NCBI RefSeq assembly: GCF_020283565.1
Contig: NC_060065.1
Location: 29,438,409-29,502,408 of the forward strand
Direction: 5' to 3'
Length of the DNA stretch: 64,000 nt
From: Trifolium pratense
Taxonomy: Eukaryota > Streptophyta > Magnoliopsida > Fabales > Fabaceae
Below the pieces are notes generated by a model, which was given only the letters and a program-made list of their open reading frames with translations, was not told the DNA's origin and did not search any database. A program made the position numbers and the translations under genes. Below, in pieces: positions 22,655 to 33,100 of the stretch; position 1 is the stretch's first letter; every line of letters starts with the position of its first letter.

Positions 22655-24928
22655 ATGGCACGAACTAAGAATCCAGGAAGAAGAAGTACACGAGCTCCAT
22701 TTCCACCTCTACCTTCATCCTCATCAAACTCTTCATCTTCATCAGAAACATCTGATTCTTCAAACCCTCAAACCTTTGATCAATCAAATTTCTATGATCC
22801 AAATGAACCCTTAGATCTGCAACCTCTTTCTCAGATTTTTCCACCCAAATTAATTGAACCTCCTTCACAATCAAATGTTAAACCTCCTGCAGAACAAGCT
22901 GATGAACCTTCTGAGAACGATCCCTCAGAAGAAGAAACCATCCAACTTACCCAGAAACCTAACCCTAAAACTGTTGGTACCACCACTCCTAAACCTACCA
23001 TTGTTGTACCAAGTCAAGCTGAAACTCCACCAATCATTTTCAAATCTAAGAAAGCCAAATCTTATGATTCTTCAAAAATCAGAAGATCATCTCGTATTAT
23101 GTCTGGAATTGGTACAGGAAAGAAACCTGTTGTTGACAACACTGTACACACCATTCATGATTCAGATTCTGATAAAACCATCTCAGATTCTGAACTTGAA
23201 AAAATTGTGCTTGAACCTCTCACCTCATCAAAATCTGTACCTGCAAAACATTCACCTGTTTCAATCAAAAAGGGTTCTGCTACTGCTGTCAAAGCCCCTA
23301 AGAAAAAGAGCTTACCTAAAAGGAAAAGACCTCAAGGAGAGCTGCTTGAAGTTCCACTCATTCATCAAGAAGAAGAAGCTAAGTTTGATCAATATTGGAA
23401 AACCAAACCTGTTGCTTCTGGAAGAGTTTATGATTTTGAAGAAATTGCTAAGGGAGGAGTAGACTTGCTGAAGTTTGTGGAACCACAAGGATGGACAAAA
23501 TTTTTCCAGATGAAAGATACCACAATGCCTCTGTTAGTACAAGCATTCTATTTCAATGCCAAGGTACATCCTGACAAAGACTTGATCATCTCCAACATCA
23601 AAGGAGTTGAAATCCATGTTACAGCAGACTCAATTAGTAAGCTACTTGAAGTGAAGAGAAATGGAGAAACTCTGTATGGGAAAGACTGGTATGCAGCTCA
23701 AAACATAAGCAAAGATGCTTTGATCGTTGAGATGTTTACTGATGAAGGAGCTCACAGGGAACAACCACCATCATCTCTGCTTAAGAAGGAGTTTAAAATC
23801 TTCCACAACATGTGCCAACATTCTTTCTTCCCTAGGACAGGAAGCAAAGATAAGGTAACTGATAATGATCTACTTGTCATGTATCATCTATCTAAAGGTA
23901 TTCCACTAGATTTACCTTATTTGATTCTTCAACACATGATTACAATTGCAAATTCTGGAATCAAAAAGATAGCTTTACCTTATGGAATGTTACTCACTAG
24001 GATTTTTAGAGATAACCATGTGGATGAGTCTAAACAACTCTTTGATAATCAATGGTTTACTTTTGGAACAAAAAATCTGAGTCACATGAAAAAGGAAATC
24101 ACTCCTGGCAACACCTCTACTGATATTGGAAACAAAAGGAAGAGAATTGATCCTGATAACAATTTGGATATGCTTGCTAAAGCATCTGGAGAACAATCTG
24201 AGAATGTTCTCCCAACTAATGAAAATGTGGATATTCACACCACCATCTCTGATACACAGCCAATCAATTTGAATACATCATTGAATTTAGGACCAACTTT
24301 CTCAAATGAAGTAGAAACTTCATCTCAACAAGCTGGAAAGATTCTCCAAGGATTTCATTCTACAACTGCTCCATTCAATACCTCTGTGTTTTCACCACTT
24401 ATGTCATCATCTCATGGAAGTCTGCAATCCATGTTTAGCACTGATTTTGTAAGGAATTTAATGACTTCCAACAGCCCTGATCCATCACAAATACCTGTTC
24501 CCATCTTCTCTGCTGGTACACTACCATCTTTACCAAATTCTTTTGCAACTTTGGACTCTTTTTGCTCCTCTGCAAATGCTGCTGCTGCTGCTACTTGGTC
24601 TATGCCTGCTGGTTTTGAAGGAAATTTTCAACATGAGGCTGGTACTTCCACTGATCCCAGGCCTCCCAAACGTACAAAGCTTGAAAAGAGAATGTCTCAG
24701 ATGAGAAAGGATCTAACTCAGCTGATGAGAGGCATGTCAATGCAAAATGACATGTTAATGTATATTATGCTTGAGTTTCAGATCATGAGAAACTGGTTGA
24801 ATGAGTGTGTTTGTACTCCTCTTCAGATTGTTCCACCACCTCCCAATCCACCACCACCTGTTGAGCCATTCCCACAACCTGAAAACTCCACATCCTCTGA
24901 TGATTCCAGCCCCACCATTCCTGAATAA
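22655..24928 (+). CDS. Sirevirus env-like / putative plant transposon protein (ORF3)
   Basis: 757 codons from the ATG at 22655 (MARTKNPGRR). The frame is open further upstream to 22394, but that stretch is pyrimidine-rich leader-like DNA, so the internal ATG is preferred. Residues about 10-80 are Ser/Pro-rich. Low-complexity acidic and basic segments follow. A conserved globular region lies at about residues 235-480 (EEEAKFDQYW, GWTKFF, YFNAKV, DLPYLIL), typical of the 'putative plant transposon protein' family found in Sireviruses. A coiled-coil-like and Pro-rich tail ends the protein. There is no convincing signal peptide or transmembrane span, so 'envelope' function is not supported. Confidence 0.75.
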   Translation: MARTKNPGRRSTRAPFPPLPSSSSNSSSSSETSDSSNPQTFDQSNFYDPNEPLDLQPLSQIFPPKLIEPPSQSNVKPPAEQADEPSENDPSEEETIQLTQKPNPKTVGTTTPKPTIVVPSQAETPPIIFKSKKAKSYDSSKIRRSSRIMSGIGTGKKPVVDNTVHTIHDSDSDKTISDSELEKIVLEPLTSSKSVPAKHSPVSIKKGSATAVKAPKKKSLPKRKRPQGELLEVPLIHQEEEAKFDQYWKTKPVASGRVYDFEEIAKGGVDLLKFVEPQGWTKFFQMKDTTMPLLVQAFYFNAKVHPDKDLIISNIKGVEIHVTADSISKLLEVKRNGETLYGKDWYAAQNISKDALIVEMFTDEGAHREQPPSSLLKKEFKIFHNMCQHSFFPRTGSKDKVTDNDLLVMYHLSKGIPLDLPYLILQHMITIANSGIKKIALPYGMLLTRIFRDNHVDESKQLFDNQWFTFGTKNLSHMKKEITPGNTSTDIGNKRKRIDPDNNLDMLAKASGEQSENVLPTNENVDIHTTISDTQPINLNTSLNLGPTFSNEVETSSQQAGKILQGFHSTTAPFNTSVFSPLMSSSHGSLQSMFSTDFVRNLMTSNSPDPSQIPVPIFSAGTLPSLPNSFATLDSFCSSANAAAAATWSMPAGFEGNFQHEAGTSTDPRPPKRTKLEKRMSQMRKDLTQLMRGMSMQNDMLMYIMLEFQIMRNWLNECVCTPLQIVPPPPNPPPPVEPFPQPENSTSSDDSSPTIPE

Positions 24929-24971
24929 CTTCTGCTGCAACCCTCTTTTTTCTACCCTTTTCAATGATGAC

Positions 24972-25425
24972 AAAGGGGGAGAATGATTTGAGAAAATGAG
25001 GGGGAGATTGAACTTGTCTTTTTGAATGCTTAACCATGTTTTAATTTACCTGTTTAGAGGATTAGATATTTTGGGAAGTTCCTTTTGCTGCTATAAGAAC
25101 TTCTCCTACTATGTTGTTATTTTCTAAACTAGGATTTATGTTTTAACTTTTGCTTGAATCATTATGTGTTAATCATGAACTAGAAATCATGTTGGATTCT
25201 CACTTTGTGAGCTTGATGATTAATGAAATCTATTTTGATTCATATTATGTGTTTTTGCTCAATTCTTTATGCTTAAGCAATTATGAAAATTGGATGCTTG
25301 AATTGAGGGGGAGCTTGAAAATTAAAACACTAAACAATTTATTTGTGTTTACTAAATTGATTATATCAGAATCCCATTTTTAAAACATAATTCAAGAAGT
25401 TTGTCATCATCAAAAAGGGGGAGAT
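24972..25425 (+). other. Cluster of polypurine tracts
   Basis: Purine-rich AAAGGGGGAGAA (about 24973), GAGGGGGAGA (about 24998), GAGGGGGAGC (about 25305) and AAAAAGGGGGAGA directly before the 3' LTR (about 25411-25423). The last is the functional plus-strand primer candidate. Multiple tracts are characteristic of Sireviruses. Confidence 0.8.
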
Positions 25426-27167
25426 TGTTGAGGCAAAATGCAAAATCTCAATTTGATGTTTTAAAGATAACAAACATCTTAATTATATTTTAAATGTAAT
25501 TCTGATCTCATTGTTATCTAACAAGTGCTCTTGAGTGTTTTAATTAGTCAGGAACAATTAAGCTTCTAATCTCAATGATACTCATTATGTTTTGGCAAAA
25601 AGAGAAGCTTCAGGATCAGTCTGAGAATGATCTCTGGTTTAAGTGCAACATTCTCCTCATGAACAAGAATAAATGCAAAAGCACTTATTTCATTAAGTCA
25701 ACCATATACAAGACAAAGAAGCACTTTATCTTGGTTTTAACTCACAAGATCACAACAGTTCATGAACATTTAAGGCAAGGAATAAGTTGGAAAGAAAGTG
25801 ACTTTCCTCTTTGGACAAAGTTAATGATCAAGCATGTGCAACATGATAATTTCTCAAGGCATCATCTAATCAGGTGTATCAAGAATATTTGGACAAGAAT
25901 TACATAGACCAATAAGGATGAGACAACACACATTCAACTCATAGTTGTCATGTACCTTCAATGACAATATTTAATGAACATTCTCCAAGAAATTAATTCT
26001 TAATCAAGAAAAGGAAGTACATGGAAAGGACAAGTGAATAGTTATGCAAGGACATCACAGCTGCATTCTCTTCACACTACAGCTGGCCACAGATCTGCAT
26101 CATTCTCCATTTGAAGATCAAGTGCAAAATTCGCCCAGATTGGAGAACGATCTCAGAAAGATGCTGAGAATGACTGTCCTTTGCTTTTGAAGTTGCAAGC
26201 TCATCTACAGCTGGCCAAAACGTGCCTAAATGGTCTATAACGGATATACTTGGTGAGGAAGCAATGAACAACTATCTACAGCCCATTGCAAGCTGTCATT
26301 TTGGTCCTTTTAAGTGAAAATATGAAGAACAGCAGGGAGAACGTTCTGAGAAAGATCAGTTTGAGCTTATCCACTCAACAACTCAGCATGAGCTGTCTAT
26401 TTTGAATCAACTAGCCGTTGGAGAACTTCCTTTGGGACCAAGGAACTGAAGACTCAAGGTTCAACTATAAAAGGAAGGCTTTGGCAACATTGAAGAGCAA
26501 GAGTTTAAGCTACAACAATCAATCTACTTGTCTTTGTGACACAAGTTTTTAAGCTCTTCTTTAAAGATCTCTTTCACTCCATATTTTGTAATTATCATAC
26601 TAGGATCAGTATCCATTTTGAGTGAACAAAGAGAGATTTTATTGTAACTAGCTTTTCAACTTAGTTTAAGTGAGAAAGCTTTAAGATCCAAACCATTATC
26701 AAATTGTAAAGATTGGCTCAAGTCAATACGTAACTATTGATTGAGTGACACCTCATAAAGTCTAGGAAAGACTTAGGTAGATCAAGCAAGTGAAGCTTGG
26801 AAGATTGTGATCTTGGATTAGATCAAAGAAGAAGTGTATCTTGAGATCGGTAGAATCTCTTAGTGGACAATCTCACAGGAGCGTGGGGACTGGAGTAGCC
26901 CATACTATTAAGGGGTGAACCAGGATAAAATTACTGTGTCTCTTCTCTCCCTTGAACTCATATTAATTTTATGCAAACACAAACACACACAAATCACTTA
27001 TTGTTTTGTTTGCAGCTCAGAGATCGTTCTAAGATCATTCTCTTAACTTATACTATTTATTCTGAGATCATTCTAACATATGTTTTGATATCTAATTTTT
27101 TAAAAGGACAATTTTTAAAGGTTCACAATTCAAACCCCCCTTTCTTGTGAAAAACTTTGCTACTTCA
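25426..27167 (+). repeat. 3' LTR of the Sirevirus
   Basis: Direct repeat of 15699-17440. The two open frames in each LTR give identical proteins (110 and 64 residues), and no base difference was noticed in the lines compared. The insertion is therefore young. It ends CTTCA, followed by AAAGC. Confidence 0.92.
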
Positions 27168-27919
27168 AAAGCTTCGCACACAACTCAATTTGGATCAATA
27201 ATTCACCAAACGGATACCGAAATGACCAGAATCGTGTTAGATTTCCACAGAATCAAACCCCACTAAATTTTGAGTTAAAAAGAGAGATTAATTACCGTTT
27301 TAGTGAAGGTCTATCCAATTACTAATTTTGCAGAAATCTACTTATGACCTTCAAATTCAACATCGTCTACCAAACACATCGTAACTCCAAATTTGACGAA
27401 ATTTAAATTAAAACAAGGGTAATTTCGTTAGCTTTCCGGACATGTAAATACTATTGAAAAATGAGCTACAGTGTGAGAGACTTGACAAAAATACAAGTAG
27501 TAGTTCGATACAATAATTGATTTGTACAGACCTTCACTGAAATGATAATTAATCTCTCTCTGTAACTCCATATTTAGTGGAGTTTGATTCTGTGGAAAAC
27601 TAACTCGATTGCGGTCATATCGGTACAAGTTTGGTGAATTATGGATCAAAATGGAATTCTGTGCGAAGTTTTGAAGTTGTGACTCGAAAACAGATTTTGT
27701 GCAGAATTTTGGGGGACATACCTTCACTAAAACGGTAATTAATCTCTCTTTGTAACTCCAAATTTAGTGAGGTTTGATTCTCTGAAAAGATAAATCGATT
27801 ACAGTCATTTCGGTATACGTTTGGTGAATTATTGATCAAAATTGAGTTGTGTACGACACTTTGAAGTTGTGACTCAAAAACAGAATTTTAGGGGGGGCAA
27901 AATCCAAAAAAATATAAAA

Positions 27920-29140
27920 GAGTAATCAGCCACTTTAATCCTTGAAAGTGTCACTCGCTGTCAAATAAGTCCTTGAATCAATGAAAATTTAAAAAAAACT
28001 CCCTGAATGTTGATTCCGTCAGTCAATTTAGTCCAAAACATTAAACATCTGTTAAATTTTGAAAATGTGTCATAGAACATGTTGAGGTGGCATATTGACT
28101 GTCATATTTTAATAATTTCTTAAATTATTTATTTCCACTTGTCATTTATTCTAATTAACATTAATTTAACAAATAAAGAAATAAATAATAAAACAAAATT
28201 AGTTAAAATAAATTCATAGCATTCCTACATAGCAACTCATCTACATACTACCTTCAAACCTGAAAAATGAATATTCATCCTACTCTTTCACCTTCAAACC
28301 TCTTTGTAAAAGAAAAAAAACCATCAAATCTGAAAGCGAAATCATTCATCCAGATCAAAAAACCTTCAAGCCTTTAATTAAAAAACATACATCTACTAAC
28401 AAAAAATCTCTAAAAAATCTTAACAACAACATGATGAAAACAGAAACCATGTTCAAAGCCAATCCACTTGACTCAGTTTGCAACATGTTCGTTTGACAAA
28501 GCACAGTCAGAATCCGTGATTTTCAAGCAAGTTGATCTCTAGATCTAGTAAGGTTTGTGCTGATTTTCGTGTGCTGATTTTGGATGCATGAGGATTGTGT
28601 TTCTCCTTTATTTTCCAAAATGTTTTTTAAGAAAATGTAAGAAGATGTGAAGATGGGTATGATGCATTGGTACTTGATAAATGGTTGAGAGGAAGAGTTG
28701 AGGAAGAAGATGAACATTTATGTTTGTTGATGGGATTTAAAAGTAAGAGATAGAGTTTGTAAAGGAAACAAAGAAAGAAGAACAATTAGAAATCTCTAAT
28801 TTTTTTTCCACTTTTGTTTTGAATTCTATGTTTGGATCCTTTGGCGATGAATGTTTAATGATAAATTTTGGGTTTGATTTTGCTTTAATATATTGTGTTT
28901 TATTTAGTTATTATTTTAGAAATTTAATTAAAATAAAAGCAAAGTGGACATTAAAAAAACAACAAATTATTAAAATATCATATTCATAATGCCATGTCAT
29001 CACACTTAACAGATATATAACGTTTTGGACCAAATTGACTAACAGAATTAACATTCAAGGAGGTTTTTTCAATTTTCGTTAATTCAGGGACTTGTTTGAC
29101 AGCGAGTGCCACTTTCAGGGACCAAAGTGACTGTTTACTC
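27920..29140. mobile_element. 1.2-kb Mutator-like MITE nested in the foldback TIR
   Basis: Long inverted repeats start GAGTAATCAGCCACTTTAAT at left and GAGTAAACAGTCACTTTGGT at right, read inward, and extend about 200 bases with mismatches. The 10-base sequence AAATATAAAA flanks both ends (27910-27919 and 29141-29150). The host TIR reads continuously if the insert and one copy are removed, as comparison with 15440-15480 shows. The interior (about 28200-28920) is non-coding. Confidence 0.85.
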
Positions 29141-29246
29141 AAATATAAAATAGGGGGGGTAAAAGTCTGCGTTTTAAAACAGATGGGGTAAAATTCCGAT
29201 TTAATCAAAACAGGGGGGGTAAAACTGCATTTAAGCCAATTTTTTT

Positions 29247-30108
29247 TAATTATTTTCTAACACTTCCTCTATTTCAAAATAAATGTCAATTTAAAAATTA
29301 AATTTTGTTTCAAAATGTATTTCATTCTCACATTTTAATATAATACTTTCCAATTCTACCATCTAATTAATACTATATATGTATATTTCGAAATAAAGCA
29401 ACTAATAACTTATATGAACAATTTAATAAAAATATTACTTCTTTTAACATCATAAATAAATTTCTTAATACGCATGAAAACCTTAAACATATTCTTTTCA
29501 TTTCAGGAATATCAAATGATTAATACAAAGAACACAATCATATATACCATTTGCGTCCATTTGATTGTAAAATATAAATATTGGACAAAATAATACAAGA
29601 CAGAACATCAAATGACAAAATTTAAGAGATTGAACAAATTTTGTCTTATACGATATTTGATGGATAAAATATTATTTTGGTATTTTAGACATCTTATATA
29701 TAGAACAAAAAGTGTCTCGTGATTTAATGAAGGACAAGAATTTAAGATTTTATTTTGTGCAATCCCATAAACATTAAAATAAAACACAATACAATTAAAA
29801 TTGTTCGGTCAAAGCAGATCAAATAGGTTAATTTTGGTCATTATCACATTTTTTATAAGTTATTTTCTTAAAAAAATTATTTACCAACAAAATAAATAAT
29901 AAAATAAATTAAAAAAGCCACTCTGTATGAGCTGTAGAGCCACAACTTCTATGTTCATCTTTAACGTTACTACAAATACTTGTTTTTGTTCTTGTTCTTT
30001 TCAGATACAAACATAAACATTGTTATTATCTTCTTCTCTCTGTCTCGTTCATTACATAATAATTTTATTTTTTTATTTTTTTATTTTACCCAACCAAACT
30101 CCGAAGCT
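29247..30108. other. Remorin upstream region
   Basis: The first part holds a half Stowaway-like end (CTTCCTCTATTTCAAAATAA, about 29264) and AT-rich DNA. The stretch from about 29925 to 30108 is pyrimidine-rich and looks like remorin 5' leader. No certain TATA box can be chosen. Poly-T runs lie just before the ATG. Confidence 0.45.
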
Positions 30109-33100
30109 ATGGCTGAACTCCAAACCAAGGAAGAAGCAGCTCCGGTTCCGACTCCAGCTCCGGCGGAACCTCCACTAGCTGAGGCACCACCGGCTAATGT
30201 TGTTGAGAAGAAAGAGGCAGCAGCTCCGGCACCACCTGCGGCGGAGGACACAAAAGCTCTTGTTGTTGTGGAAAATGAGAGTGAGTTTTTGAATTCCTAT
30301 GTTTAAATTTTCAATCTTTTTGCTTTTAGAAATCATGGGTTGTCTTCAAAATTCAATTTTTATAATTGTATCAATAGTTTGATTGGGTGAGTTTGTTGGG
30401 ATAGTTTGGTTGTTGAGAAAACAAATTGAAAAATTAATGAAACTATGTTTTTTTTTTTGTGTGTGTGTGTGTTTAATCATTACTAGTAATGTTTTTGTTA
30501 TAGTAATTCTGTAATTGTCTTTGAGCTTGAGTTTTTGTTTAATTGAAGGTTTTGTTTTGGAGCTTTAATTTGAATTGTTGGTTGAATTTACTATTGTTCA
30601 TATATAAGCTTTATTTGTTGTGATGTTTTGTGCTTAATTTGATTATTTGCTTATTGATTTCCTGGAAAATATTTTTGCGTTTTCATCAAAATCCTAACTT
30701 GATGTATTGGGTTGTCTAATTTTTGTCTATATAGTAGAGTGTGTGTCTACACTTTGAAGTGTGCCGAGTCCGAATCCCGTCAAGAATCATCGTAAAATGG
30801 TCATTAGTGTCGTTTTAATTATAAAAAGAAAAAGAAAAAAACAAATAGAGTGGGTTTGTGACTGTTTTCAATTTTTGGAAAAAATGGGAAAAGGTTTATT
30901 TTTCTTTACTTTTTCTGTTTTATAATGGAAGGGTTTTATTTAATTTTGGGATTCTTATGATTTTCATTGTTCTTTTGGGAAAGTTGTTAGTAGTTTTAGC
31001 TTCTCCTAATAGTAATTCATTTTTCCTCTTATCTGAATTTTCCAAATGCTTTTTTTTTTGTTTTCACCACCAGTTTAATCTGGTTCGGGGTCAGTTCTGG
31101 CATCAAGTGGTTCCAGCCCCCTCCCGATTGCAGTTGCGGGGGATCGAACCCTGGTCCTCCCTACCAAGTTCAGCGTCAATCACCACTGAACCAACTAACG
31201 ATTGTTCATATCTTCGATAAGTGATATGTGAGGCATGCCTTTTCAATTATTATAGTTATGGCCTTGGATGCTTTCTATGATGTGACTTGTTAGTTATATA
31301 TATGGGGTAGAATTGTATCATTTTTTTTACCTTACCAAAGTTGGTTTGATTCTTTTCTATGCTCATTATGGCAACATAAATGATTATCTAGCTAGCTGTA
31401 GTTTTTGGGCCTCAAACTAACTATATTAATAAAAAAAATTAAATGAGTATAAAGTACAAGTACTTACACTTAACCAAGTAGTTGAACTCAAGCGGGTAGT
31501 GAGTTTCGGTGAATGTTAAAATGATGGAATCAGATTAAGTGCAGTCGTGACCGCATGTAGTCAGCGACTGTGAACCGCAAGATCAAGATCAGACGGTTTG
31601 GATTTTAAGACAAATTTTTATTTTGGTTTAATATAAAATTTTGAGGTGTTATCTGGACCATTCGATCGTGATCATACGGCCTAAATTTTTTGACTGCATG
31701 ACTAAACCTACTTTTGAATTCACTCCTAAATTGGTCGGTATACTTGAGTTTGAATCCTGAATGGAACAATTTTATGCTAGATTTTACTTACCTTTAAACC
31801 AAACTCCGAAATACTAGAGTTTTTCCTTTAAGAACCGGAGGTTAAGGCCAAAAATAATTTCACTCAACAAAGCTTGTTAAATAATTTCTTGTTCTATATG
31901 TCAAGAAATAATTTCTCATTAGCCCCTCAAACTGATTATAAAATATGTCCCCTCCACCATGTTTTAAGGAAAAGTTTTTTTTTTTTTTATTGTGTAAATG
32001 ATGCTTTGATATATAGGAAAAGTTATTTAAACACTTATAATGTCTTTGTCTTACTGGCATCTTTAATTTATTGAACATAATATAAAAGTTAGCATCTTAA
32101 TTAGAATCCAATAAAGGAAACATGTATTATTTATTTTTTTATCAAAAAGGAATCATGTATTCTTTTCTTTAGCATTGATGTAATTTTCCAAGATATCATT
32201 GCTTTTCTTTACCATTATTCTTTTGGTCTACAGAGACACCAGATCCTATTAAAAAGAAAGCCACAGGAGGATCCCTTGATAGAGGTTAGTCTTGTTCACT
32301 TTTCACATATTTCAAATTTCTTTATCATTACCTTATTAATATTTGATCTTATTAATCATATTCATAGCTACTTGTTTCATAATCACTTGTGAACTATATA
32401 TAATTCATGTTTCTGCACCAGATCTAAGGTTTTTTTTGGATTGACTTGTATGAGTTTATCTACCGACATTAGCACTTGAGAGACTATTTAGGAAAGTTTA
32501 TCAAAACCAACTTCTGACATGTCCATAAGCTCTTTAGGATAACTTGTGAAAAAAAGCCTATAACTTACATAAACACTTAAATGCAAGCGCTTATGCTATA
32601 ATCATTTAATTAAGTTGTTTATCAGAACAAAGTCCTAACACACGGCGCAAATATATGCCTAGGTTTATTGCTGTCACATTTCCATATCTTTCTTAGTAAA
32701 ATGAATATTTACTCTTATGAAACTTCTCTTCAAATATGCTTTCTAGAGATGATGGTTAACTAATCAATTTTTCCTGATAGCATTTTTCTTCCTAAAAAGT
32801 GACAAAGTATTTTTTGTGGTCTACAGATATTGCTCTTGCAGAAATAGACAAAGAGAAAAGGTTATCTAATGTGAAGGCATGGGAAGAAAGTGAAAAATCC
32901 AAAGCAGAAAACAAGTAAGAATTTACTCTAATCTTTGTTTTGCAGTTAGTTAAAATAGGGATGAAACTTAGTTACATTGCATAAAGAACAACCCTCGCTA
33001 AAAAATTTAGGCAAAATGCATTCAGTGATCCATTAAGTTTTGGGTTTGTAACAGATAGGTCCTTTAAGAATTTTACGTAACAAATAGGTCTTTAAGTTTT

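Larger units (their letters stand above)
15699..27167 (+). mobile_element. Complete Sirevirus-type Ty1/copia LTR retrotransposon
   Basis: An 11,469-base element with direct LTRs at 15699-17440 and 25426-27167 (period 9727). It begins TGTTG, ends CTTCA, and is flanked by the 5-bp duplication AAAGC (15694-15698 and 27168-27172). Order: LTR, PBS, gag, protease, integrase-RT-RNase H, env-like third ORF, several polypurine tracts, LTR. Domain order PR-INT-RT-RH makes it copia. The third ORF, long LTRs and repeated polypurine tracts point to the Sirevirus (SIRE/Maximus) group. gag-pol is broken by three frameshifts, although the LTRs look identical where compared. Confidence 0.93.
15363..29237. mobile_element. 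Mutator-like foldback element, split by two later insertions
   Basis: The left terminus, GGCTTAAATGCAGTTTTGCC, is mirrored at 29218-29237. The match continues for about 115 bases through blocks of C/G runs. Both ends are flanked by the 9-bp duplication AATTTTTTT (15354-15362 and 29238-29246), as expected for Mutator-type elements. Own sequence is 15363-15698, 27168-27919 and 29151-29237, about 1.17 kb. Each arm carries two ~190-base units containing GAGTCACAACTTCAAAG (15492 and 15681; inverted at about 27671 and 27861). It is non-coding. It hosts a Sirevirus at 15699 and a MITE at 27920. Confidence 0.85.

Noticed and set aside
22665..25037. Minus-strand and alternative-frame ORFs across the Sirevirus third ORF
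   Set aside because: Low-complexity shadows of the 22655-24928 frame.
30858..31220. 120-codon plus-strand frame
   Set aside because: It falls inside remorin intron 1 and reads through a SINE.
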